A stretch of DNA of 23,548 bases from JAOUFP01 sp947085825 (lineage in GTDB: Bacteria > Nitrospirota > Thermodesulfovibrionia > Thermodesulfovibrionales > UBA6898), in the NCBI GenBank assembly GCA_947085825.1, contig CAMTXX010000093.1, positions 1-23,548 on the forward strand, given 5' to 3'. Below are positions 5,732 through 14,200 of the stretch, piece by piece. Positions within the stretch are counted from its first letter, which is position 1, and each line of letters opens with the position of its first letter. Under the pieces are notes generated by a model. That model had not been told where the DNA came from, searched no databases, and saw only the letters and a program-made list of their open reading frames with translations. A program made the translations under genes and the position numbers.

Positions 5732-6879
5732 AGAAAACTTATATTTTTAAATCTGTAAAACTTGTTCTGATTTTTCTGCTCCTCACATCCTTTGTTTCAA
5801 AAGTTGAGGCCGCAATCGAGTATAAAGTAAAAAAAGGTGATAATTTTTATGCTATTGCAAAAAAACATAATGTAAAAATAAACGATTTGAAAAAACTCAA
5901 TACAGTTTCTGCCAAAAACATTAAACCAGGAGACAAGCTGATCATACCTTCGCAAAAAAAGGAAGCAGATAAAAAAATAAAATCCGTTGATTCCAAAAAA
6001 GAAGGCGTTTCTCAAGAGAAAACACCAAAGACAACTATCACTGCTGATACAACAACAGGGATTTCAGAGGCTTCTTCCCAGGATATTTACCACATTATAA
6101 AAAAAGGTGACACCATCTCCTCTCTTGCTCGCAGATATTCTGTAAGTGTCATCGAACTAAGAGAATTAAACGATCTCAATAAATCAGCAAAATTAAAAAT
6201 AGGACAGAAACTTCTTCTGAAATCCGGCGGACCCAAAATGCATGCGGTCAAAAAAGGCGATACCATCTGGAAAATAGCCAGGAAATACAACCTTGACGCA
6301 GAAGCATTAATGGAAATAAATGATATGGAGTCAACTTCTCTGAAAATAGGACAGAAACTGTACCTTGAAGAAAATCAGCCGGTATTGTCCGAGCTACGGG
6401 ATAATGAGATACTCACAAAGAACCTGGAAGAAGAACTGAAAAAAGTATCGGAAACCGACGAATTTCGGGAAAACAGCTTACAGGAAAAGATAACTCTCTT
6501 TGCTAAAAAACTACTGCATATCCCCTATAAATTTGGAGGCAACAGTATCCTGGGCATTGATTGTTCAGCCTATGTCAAAAAGGTTTACGGTCTTATAGGG
6601 GTGGACCTTCCCAGAACTGCGCGTGAACAGTTCAACGAAGGAGAAGCAATAGACAAGGAAGAGTTATCGATAGGCGATCTCGTTTTTTTCAGGACCTATG
6701 CCTCCTTTCCATCCCATGTCGGTATTTACCTCGGCAATAATCTCTTCATACATGCGTCATCAAAAGGGAAAAAAGTTAAGGTTGACAACCTGGATGCGCC
6801 TTATTATATGAAAAGATTCATAGGCGCCAAAAGACTCTTAAATCAAACATCCAAGGCGATGGACTCACAGCTCTTTTAA
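5728..6879 (+). CDS. Secreted LysM-NlpC/P60 peptidoglycan hydrolase
   Basis: A 383-residue exported cell-wall enzyme. Residues 1-28 are a signal peptide (KSVKLVLIFLLLTSFVSKVEA, predicted cleavage after VEA). Three LysM modules follow at about 30-74, 120-164 and 171-214, each with the YxVKKGDxxxxIA...N...IKxGxKLxL pattern that binds glycan. The first linker is rich in Lys, Thr and Ser. A charged, probably helical stretch (220-255) leads to an NlpC/P60 cysteine peptidase with Cys279 (GIDCSAYVKKVY), His330 (SHVGIYLG) and His342, the catalytic set that cuts peptide stems. It is translationally coupled to scpB through ATGA, pairing chromosome segregation with wall remodelling. All key residues are present. 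Confidence 0.88.
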   Translation: MKKTYIFKSVKLVLIFLLLTSFVSKVEAAIEYKVKKGDNFYAIAKKHNVKINDLKKLNTVSAKNIKPGDKLIIPSQKKEADKKIKSVDSKKEGVSQEKTPKTTITADTTTGISEASSQDIYHIIKKGDTISSLARRYSVSVIELRELNDLNKSAKLKIGQKLLLKSGGPKMHAVKKGDTIWKIARKYNLDAEALMEINDMESTSLKIGQKLYLEENQPVLSELRDNEILTKNLEEELKKVSETDEFRENSLQEKITLFAKKLLHIPYKFGGNSILGIDCSAYVKKVYGLIGVDLPRTAREQFNEGEAIDKEELSIGDLVFFRTYASFPSHVGIYLGNNLFIHASSKGKKVKVDNLDAPYYMKRFIGAKRLLNQTSKAMDSQLF

Positions 6880-6912
6880 TTGTCCCCTTATCCAGGCAGG
6901 GAAACAAAAGGC

Positions 6913-8880
6913 TTATGACTCATAGAGTATCTTCCCCATATCACTGACATCATAACCTCCAAGATTTTCTACTGCTATACGGAAATCTCTATTTTCTCTG
7001 ATTATCTGCATGACAGCAGCAACAGGGCCGGTATTCATATAGTCTTTCATGATAGCCAGATCGTATCTTTCTCTTGCCAGTGGGATGAAATCAAGCTCAA
7101 GCGCCCGTGCAGCGGCCAGGATACCCATACCGGTATCAGCAATACCGGTAAGAACAGCAGAAGCTATTCCCATATGCGTATATTCTTCCCTTTCGTACCC
7201 CTTGATATCTCCTGAAGACAGGTTATTTTCCCTGAGGTATTTGTCGGTAAGCAGCCGCGTGCCTGACCCGCCCTGCCTGTTTATAAATACAATATCATCG
7301 CGTAATAGGTCCTCAAAAGATCCGATCTTTTTGGGATTACCTTTTAGCACCATAAGTCCCTGCTGACGATACACAAGATTTATCAGCACAATCCCCTTAT
7401 CACCAAGAAGCCTCAGGAGAAAAGGGACATTATATTCACCGGTTTTTTCATCAAGAAGATGCGTGCCCGCCATATGTGCTTCACCTTTTTTAAGTGCAAT
7501 GAGACCTCCCATTGACCCGACATGGGCGGATGACAGGGAAAATCCCGGATGATTTTTCTTCAAGACATTGGCCAGCAGATCCAATGAGTTGTCATGGCTT
7601 CCAATGCATACAACAGTATTCCCTATCTCATCTTTTTCCCTGAGGAGTTCAACATTTACATCAGCCCCTGCGCCGATACCTTCAGACATTGAAGATATCC
7701 TTACAATTCCGTCGGCCCGTACCAGCGACATGAGAACACCAGCTCCCCTGCTGACAGGTGTTGCAATCATGTTTTCTCCTACTTTGCCGAGTTTGACCCG
7801 GAGAAACTCTTCCTGTCCCAAGGAAGACGCAACCTGCCGGGACAACTTTGCCGTCATAAACTCAGTACCAGGCATATCTCTTCCCTGTAAGGTGCAGATT
7901 AGCATTCTTGCGAAAATACTGAAGGTTATATACGCTGAAACAGGATATCCAGGTATCCCCAGCACAGGAGTATTTTTAACCCAGCCTAATATTACCGGTT
8001 TGCCGGGCTTGATATTTATGCCATGCTGAATGACCTCTCCGAGTTCTGCAATGGCTTCTGCAGTAAAATCAGCAGAGCCTGCTGAAGATCCGGCATTCAC
8101 GACTACAAGATCACCAAGGGCGCATCCTTCATCAATAGCCTTTTTTATTTCTTCAATGCAGTCCGGGACAGGCTTGGCCCTAAGGGCCTCGCCTCCCCAT
8201 TCATGAACAAGCGCTGAGAGGATGAAGGAATTTGATTCGATTATGTCACCCTTTCTCAGCACACTGCCAGGCTCTACCAGCTCAGAACCCGTAGGAATAA
8301 TAATAATCTTTGGCTTTCTGCGGACAGGTACGGTTGTATGTCCTCCGGAGATTATCGCACCGATATCAACCGGTCTTATTTTATGATTTTCCGGCGCTAT
8401 CAGCTCAGTACAAACAATGTCCTCACCGATTACTCTGACATTCTGCCAGGGTGCTACGGATTGAATTATCTCTATATATTCTCCAACCCTATGGTGGGTG
8501 CACTGCGTCGTATTTTCGAGGTCCTTCTCTTTAATGATATTTACATCTTCTACCATAATCACTGAGTCAAAACCCTCGGGGACAGGATCTCCGGTATTCA
8601 CTGGAACAGCCTGTGTCCAAATATGAAGTTTTTTCGGCGATCTTTCAGAAGCTCCGAAGGTATCGGCAAACCTTACCGCGTAACCGTCCATAGCAGAAGA
8701 ATGATAAAACGGCGAAGACAGCTTTGCAAATATTGCTTCACCCGTTATTCTTCCGAGGGATTGCCCTGCAGAAATAATTTCAGTTTCAAGAGGACTGACC
8801 TTTTCGGACCTGATTTTTTCATACCATTTTTGTATGGCTCCACTCAAGGGAATATTGTCCAGATATATGCCTTTTCTCAT
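6913..8880 (-). CDS. MoeA molybdopterin molybdenumtransferase fused to a periplasmic-binding-like domain
   Basis: A 655-residue two-part protein. Residues 1-410 are MoeA, which inserts molybdate (or tungstate) into adenylated molybdopterin: SSPFYHSSAMDGYAVR, VIMVEDV, GGHTTVPVRRKPKI, IPTGSELV, GIPGYPVSAY. The usual TGGxSxGxxD loop is NAGSSAGSADF here. Residues from about 425 are a substrate-binding-protein-like domain (SHDNSLDLL, SAHVGSMGGLIALKKGEAH, INRQGGSGTRLLTDKYL, TGIADTGMGI) as in ModA/LysR-type sensors. It has no signal peptide and so is cytosolic; it may hold or sense the oxyanion. Such fusions are known in archaea and some anaerobes. ATG at 8880 is preceded by AGGAAAA. The gene is convergent with the NlpC gene, and a MITE-like repeat ends 18 bases upstream. 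Confidence 0.85.
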   Translation of the reverse strand: MRKGIYLDNIPLSGAIQKWYEKIRSEKVSPLETEIISAGQSLGRITGEAIFAKLSSPFYHSSAMDGYAVRFADTFGASERSPKKLHIWTQAVPVNTGDPVPEGFDSVIMVEDVNIIKEKDLENTTQCTHHRVGEYIEIIQSVAPWQNVRVIGEDIVCTELIAPENHKIRPVDIGAIISGGHTTVPVRRKPKIIIIPTGSELVEPGSVLRKGDIIESNSFILSALVHEWGGEALRAKPVPDCIEEIKKAIDEGCALGDLVVVNAGSSAGSADFTAEAIAELGEVIQHGINIKPGKPVILGWVKNTPVLGIPGYPVSAYITFSIFARMLICTLQGRDMPGTEFMTAKLSRQVASSLGQEEFLRVKLGKVGENMIATPVSRGAGVLMSLVRADGIVRISSMSEGIGAGADVNVELLREKDEIGNTVVCIGSHDNSLDLLANVLKKNHPGFSLSSAHVGSMGGLIALKKGEAHMAGTHLLDEKTGEYNVPFLLRLLGDKGIVLINLVYRQQGLMVLKGNPKKIGSFEDLLRDDIVFINRQGGSGTRLLTDKYLRENNLSSGDIKGYEREEYTHMGIASAVLTGIADTGMGILAAARALELDFIPLARERYDLAIMKDYMNTGPVAAVMQIIRENRDFRIAVENLGGYDVSDMGKILYES

Positions 8881-8898
8881 TTTTCCTGCCTATAGTTA

Positions 8899-9089
8899 AA
8901 CCTAAAAACCTCAGTTGGCCACGGATGAACACGGATAAACACTGATAAAGCAAACATCTGAAAAGATAAAAGGCTTCACCCAACAGTAGGCGCTTTAAGC
9001 GCAAAAAGGTTATTCACTCTGCTTGCATAAGTCTTTGATATATCTGTGTAAATCTGCGTAAATCTGTGGCTAAATGCTTTTTTTAGGTT
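8899..9089. repeat. MITE-like inverted-repeat element with a nested short repeat
   Basis: The ends form an imperfect inverted repeat of 51 bases (8899-8949 against 9089-9039; 37 of 51 match by eye), beginning AACCTAAAAA and running through a GCCACnGATnnACnCnGAT motif. The element is 191 bp, has no credible ORF, and contains GTAGGCGCTTTAAGC (8986-9000), also found at 3292-3306. It lies between the 163-residue ORF and moeA, close enough to moeA to affect its promoter. It accounts for most of the gene-free stretch 8881-9127. Confidence 0.65.
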
Positions 9090-9127
9090 CAACTGATTTC
9101 CGCCTTCACGGGCGGATATTAACACCT

Positions 9128-9619
9128 TCAAAGACTGCTTGCAACTATTTTCCCTGTTTCTGAAACCAAATGACAATAAATCAACGCTTTTCTGCTGTCT
9201 ATCTTTGATTCAATTCTTGACTTTGCTGCATTGCAGATTTTTCTCAAAATATCAAATCTATTGCTGTAATAAAGCCAGGGGAATATATCGTTTATATCAG
9301 TATCATTAAAAGGTCTCAGATCTGCTTCACTCACACCGGTTTTTTTAATAAGAGATATAACCTCATGAATCGGGGGTCTTTCGCAGGCCCAGACAGCTAT
9401 TTTCAGCATATTTTCCCATCCAGCAGATATATGCAGCCTGGATAAGCCGGCCTGAGTAACATCCATAATAGTATCAAGAATATCTATACAACTCTGCTTG
9501 TAACACGAGTCATCTAAAGAAAAAAGAATTTTATGTGATTCCCTCGCTATCTCGTCCTGGAATACTACTATTTCCCTGAAAAAATCATTCCCGTCTTTGT
9601 TAACTGAGGTTTTCAACAT
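9128..9619 (-). CDS. Hypothetical helical protein, 163 residues
   Basis: I do not recognise the family. The protein is cytosolic, with no signal peptide or membrane segment, and looks mostly alpha-helical. It has scattered Cys (KQSCIDIL, AVWACERPP, RKICNAA) that form no evident metal motif. It is the last leftward gene of the galT-to-rlmD run, 57 bases after the rlmD-like stop. No Shine-Dalgarno precedes the ATG at 9619, so start and expression are less certain than for its neighbours. The long uninterrupted frame and the lack of a competing frame support a real gene. Confidence 0.6.
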   Translation of the reverse strand: MLKTSVNKDGNDFFREIVVFQDEIARESHKILFSLDDSCYKQSCIDILDTIMDVTQAGLSRLHISAGWENMLKIAVWACERPPIHEVISLIKKTGVSEADLRPFNDTDINDIFPWLYYSNRFDILRKICNAAKSRIESKIDSRKALIYCHLVSETGKIVASSL

Positions 9620-9676
9620 ATATAAAATACCATATAAATTTATTTATGTCTTTTTGAATCAAATCAGCTTATCGCA

Positions 9677-10873
9677 CTACCTGACCTGCAAAAATACGAT
9701 CGTTTCAATATGATAGGTATTTGGAAAAAAATCAATCTGACGCACTGTCTTTATCTCATATTTTTCATGCAACTTTTTAAGGTCTCTCGCCAAGGTAGCA
9801 GGATTACAGGATATATATATGATAGTATCAGCGGGATTCGCTAAAATCCTGCTTACCATATCTGAGGTAAGTCCGGGTCTCGGCGGATCAAGCATAAGAA
9901 CATCAAACTTCTTTTTAATCTTGTATTTTTCAGCCGATGAGCTGACAAACGTGCAATTCCTTGAACTGTTCAGTTCCATATTCCGTATTCCATCCTCAAC
10001 AGCAAAAGGATTTTCCTCAACTGCAACAACTTCATCCGCATAAGCAGCCAGGGGAAGAGAAAAATTTCCTGCGCCCGCATACAGATCAAGAACCCGTTTG
10101 CCGCTTAAGGGCAAGAGTTGTTGTACAACAAAATCCACTAACTTTTTATTAAGTCTCCAATGTGCCTGGAAAAAAGTCCTTGGCGCAACAGTATATCGCA
10201 GGCCATTGAGATCAAAATTAGTATATCCGGCGCCGGTACAGGCGCCGTCCCCGAACATTACCCCGGAAAATCCAATCTCCAGATATTTATCGGCCAAGGC
10301 CCTGTCATAGTCTCTCCCCTTTAAGAACACTACGGCAGAATTACCGACCGATATATGTATTTCACTGATATTTCGGGCACAATCGGTTTCCTTCATTTTT
10401 TGAAGCAGTACATTGATCTCCTGATTCATCAATGGACAATTCTGAAATGTTACGATATCCCTTGAAGCTCCCCTGAATAATCCTATTTCTCCATCTCGTG
10501 AAACTTTAAACTGCGCCCTGTGCCGGTAGTTCCATGGCAGATCAGTCAGCGCAGGTTCCGTAGTGATTTCTATGCCTCCCAGCCTTTTGAGGGTGTCCAG
10601 AATAATCTCATCCTTCATCATCAGTTGTTTTTCATATGCTATAAACTGAAGCTGACAGCCTCCGCAAATGCCGAACACAGGACATCCCGGCTCAATTCTG
10701 TATTCTGAGGCTTCAAGGACATTGGTGACGCTTGCAATAGCATAATCCTTCTTCTTTTCCTCAATGGTCGCCTCTACAACTTCACCAGGTATTGCGCCCT
10801 TAATAAGGATGACCTTTTCCTCGCGGGCGATTGTATACCCCCCGTATGCCGGCATTAAAGATTTCAGTATCAC
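9677..10873 (-). CDS. 23S rRNA (uracil-5)-methyltransferase, RlmD/RumA family
   Basis: A 398-residue S-adenosylmethionine enzyme of the TrmA/RlmC/RlmD family, which methylates C5 of uridine in rRNA. An N-terminal TRAM-like RNA-binding domain (about 1-55) is followed by the iron-sulfur cluster cysteines C64, C70, C73 (CPVFGICGGC) and a fourth in QNCPLM. The C-terminal Rossmann domain has VLDLYAGAGNFSLPL, the family motif DPPRPGL and YISCNPATLARDL, whose Cys is the nucleophile. Which uridine it modifies (RlmD, RlmC or RlmCD type) cannot be told from sequence alone. Translation starts at GTG, 11 bases after the response regulator stop, so it is likely the fifth gene of the galT cluster. Confidence 0.88.
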   Translation of the reverse strand: MILKSLMPAYGGYTIAREEKVILIKGAIPGEVVEATIEEKKKDYAIASVTNVLEASEYRIEPGCPVFGICGGCQLQFIAYEKQLMMKDEIILDTLKRLGGIEITTEPALTDLPWNYRHRAQFKVSRDGEIGLFRGASRDIVTFQNCPLMNQEINVLLQKMKETDCARNISEIHISVGNSAVVFLKGRDYDRALADKYLEIGFSGVMFGDGACTGAGYTNFDLNGLRYTVAPRTFFQAHWRLNKKLVDFVVQQLLPLSGKRVLDLYAGAGNFSLPLAAYADEVVAVEENPFAVEDGIRNMELNSSRNCTFVSSSAEKYKIKKKFDVLMLDPPRPGLTSDMVSRILANPADTIIYISCNPATLARDLKKLHEKYEIKTVRQIDFFPNTYHIETIVFLQVR

Positions 10874-10884
10874 TCGCTTTTTCT

Positions 10885-11229
10885 CTATTCCGTCAATTTC
10901 TTGATAGTTGCCTTCAGTTCGGTCAGATCTGATGACTTTACAATATAGGCCTCAGATGCCCAGACAGCAAAATCATCTCTGTAATCATATGCCGTGGACA
11001 TGATAATCGGCAGTCGCGGTTTCTTTTCTTTCATCTGTCTTAACAGCTTAATGCCGTCAATATCCGGCAGGAGTATGTCAAGGGTAACAAGGTCGGGATC
11101 TTCCTTTTCAAATCTCTCAATAGCCTCCTGACCGTTCGAGGCAGTCACAATTATGTAACCCTCATCCTCGAGTTCTTCCTTATAGAGTCTCAAAATGTTC
11201 TGGTCATCGTCTACTATCAGAATTTTCAT
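10885..11229 (-). CDS. Single-domain response regulator (CheY-like)
   Basis: A 114-residue receiver domain without any output domain. The phosphorylation pocket is complete: acidic pair D7/D8, acceptor Asp51 (LVTLDILLPDIDG), Thr79 (IIMSTAY) and Lys98 (YIVKSSDL). Its ATG overlaps the kinase stop by 4 nt (ATGA), with AGGAGG inside the end of the kinase gene, so the two proteins are made together. It should therefore be the kinase's partner. With no DNA-binding domain it must act by protein contact or pass the phosphate on; the target is not shown by the sequence. Confidence 0.92.
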   Translation of the reverse strand: MKILIVDDDQNILRLYKEELEDEGYIIVTASNGQEAIERFEKEDPDLVTLDILLPDIDGIKLLRQMKEKKPRLPIIMSTAYDYRDDFAVWASEAYIVKSSDLTELKATIKKLTE

Positions 11230-14200
11230 TTCTCTTCCTCCTTTATTGGTATAAAAATTTTAAATATGCTTCCTCTATCAATCTCACTCTCAACCTCAAT
11301 GCTGCCGTTATGCTCCTGTATGATTTTATGTGTTATAGCCAGGCCAAGGCCTGTGCCGGAAGGTTTCGTGGTAAAGAACGGATTAAAAATAAAAACCCGG
11401 TCCTCCTCGGATATCCCCCTGCCGGTATCCTTTATCTCCAGGACAGCATCATTTTTTTCCGTATACGTTCTGATATATATCGAACCCGTACCGGTTATCG
11501 ACTGAATAGCATTCGTAATAATATTTACAATAGCCTCTTTGACCCTGTTGGGATCAATAAAAAGCTCGGGAGACGGGCCATAATCGCGCACGAGAACGAT
11601 CCCCCTGTCCTTAATGTCAGATGCCATTAATTTTAAAACGTCATCAACGAGTACATTAAGGCTGATATTTTCTCTTGAAAGCCTGACCTCTTTAACAAAA
11701 CCGAGTATCTCTTTTAAAATGCCTTCAAGTCTCGTAACTTCTTTCACGATTATGCCTGCATATTCCTTGAGATTCCCCTGCAGTTTCTTTTCAAGTCTTT
11801 GGGCGAAACCGCCAATAGAAACAAGAGGGTTCCTGATCTCATGGGCAACTTTTGCAGCCACCTCTCCCAAGGCAGCCATTTTTTCAGACATAACAAGTTT
11901 TTCACGCAGATTTTTTAACTCACTGATATCTCTTACCACATGGACCGAACCGATAAATTCCCCGGCAGATTCAAAGATCGGTGAGCTTGAGATAAGAAAT
12001 GTTCCTCCCAGATGTGGCTCCTCAAGCTCTTCGATATAGGCCTTTTTTGTATTTACTGTCTTGTGATGCGGACATTTTATCGAAGGCCCATTCGTTCCGT
12101 GAAAGATCTCGTAACACTTTTTCCCTATGATCTCCGATTGCGGCCTCCCTATTTTAAGGCTTACCGCCCGGTTAATATTCTGAATTTCGTAATCTTTATT
12201 CACAAAATAAACCATATCCGATATGGATTCGAAAATATTCTCAAGCTGCTGCTCCGCCCTGGTCACCTGCTCAAACAACCGCGCGCTCTCAATCGCCGAG
12301 GCAATCTGGTTGGAAAAACTTTCGAGAAACTGCATATCTTCTTCCATAATCGGCTTTTTATTAAAATAATTATCAACCCAAATCAAGCCGATGACTTTGT
12401 CACGTGAGAGCAAGGGAACTACAGCATAAGCCTGGGTGCCGAGCTGCTGTATAAGCACCGTATCTGAAAGAGCTTCTTCTCTGACATCTGCGATATTAAA
12501 AGGCTTTTTCTCTTTAACCGCGCGGCTCAATGCGCCATCCTCCTCAAGTGATACCTCAATGCCAACTGTAAGTTTCTCAAGAAATGAATCTTTATTAAAA
12601 GAAGTCGTAGCTATTTCCTGCATAATATCATTCAGTGTTTTATGTGTCAGTGATATATCAGCCCATATCTTCCAGGCTTCTTCAGGACTTGCAGGGCCAA
12701 TGCCCATAGCTCCTTTTAATACATTTTTTGTTTCGTCTACAAGAAAGAGAATTGCCCTGTTGAATCCCATCCCGTCACTCATGGTGACAGCAGTCAAGAC
12801 CATTCTTAAAAGCCTGTCGAGCTCCAAAGTACTTCTCATGGCTGAACTGATGAAGAAAAGCCTGGATATCTCCTGGTTTCTTCTGATGAGTTCCTTTTCC
12901 ACTCTTTTCTTCTCTGAAATATCCCTTGATATTCCGCTTATGCCGATAACATCTCCGGCAGCATCTTTTATGGGAGACAAGGTCAGACTGACCTCAATAA
13001 TGCTCCCGTCCTTTTTTCTTCTCAGGGTCTCAATGTCCTTTAAAACCTCTCCCTTCTTTATCCGCTCAATGTTTTCACGTTCTTTTTCAAGAATAAAATC
13101 AGGAATAAACGGCAAAAAAGCGCCTGCAGCCTCGTTTCCGGAAAAACCGAATATTTTTTCCGCTCCCTGGTTCCATGAGGTAACCAATCCATCGCAGTCG
13201 GAGGTGACAATCGCATCTGCAGAATTACTGATAATGCTCTCCAGATATTCTTTTGTCTGGATCACTTCCCGGTAAAGCCCTAAGGTCTCCTCCTGATACA
13301 GCACCCTTTCAGTAATGTCCATGATAAAAACAACAGCTTCGATAGTCTCACCTGATTCATTTCTGATAGGATATGCAGTAAGTTCAGCATAATTCAAGCC
13401 TCTTGACTGCGTGATCGAATTAATGTCGCCTGTTTCAAAAGTCGCCTTTGCAGCGCAATGCGGGCAAATGCCTATCTTTTCATGAAATACCTCAAGTGCG
13501 CTATGCCCTATAAGATTATCAGCCGTAGCGGCTATCCAGTCTTCAATATATTTATTTACTGACAGTATGGTATAGTCCCTGTCAAGAGTAATAATACCGC
13601 CCTGCACACTGTCAAAAAGCACATTCAACCGTTTTTTGTCCTCCGCAAACCTCTTTTGCCTGCTGAGTTCGTCTTCGTAAATCCTGGACCGTTCTATGGC
13701 TATCGATGAAATTGAGGCAAACCCTTCCACTGTATTGAGATCCTCGACATTAAAAGGAATCAAATTTCCGTGAAGATCGTATTTGTCATAAAGCCCAAGC
13801 GTTCCGATTACTTTTTCTCCTGACGTGAGAGGGACGCATATGACGGATTTTACGCTGATTACAGGCACTCTCATATTGAGAGGCATTTTATCCGCATCTT
13901 CCACGAGCAGGGACTTATTGTTAGCAGCCACCCATCCGGCAATGCCGTCTCCAAGGGAAAGCTCCATCTCCTGCACAACCCCTTCCGGCAAGCCGTAAGA
14001 AGATTTTACCTTCAGCTTCTGGTCTTCGAGCAATCTTATAATGCATCCTTTGGAAGATAAAAGCCGGGATATTTCCATTGCAATTTTTTTCAGCAAATCA
14101 TCCAGGTTCAATACAGATGTGACCGCACTGCTCAACTCATATAAAACAGTGAGTTTTTGAAGCTGTTTTCCGGTTGCCTGGAAAAGTTCCGCATTTCTTG

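Noticed and set aside
6880..6912. Terminator between the NlpC gene and moeA
   Set aside because: No stem with a T-run can be seen in this 33-base gap.
7049..8029. Plus-strand ORFs opposite moeA
   Set aside because: Antisense shadows of a strongly conserved protein on the other strand.
12436..13275. A 279-codon plus-strand ORF opposite the sensor kinase
   Set aside because: Serine-rich antisense translation of the PAS/GAF region; the minus strand carries clear domain motifs.
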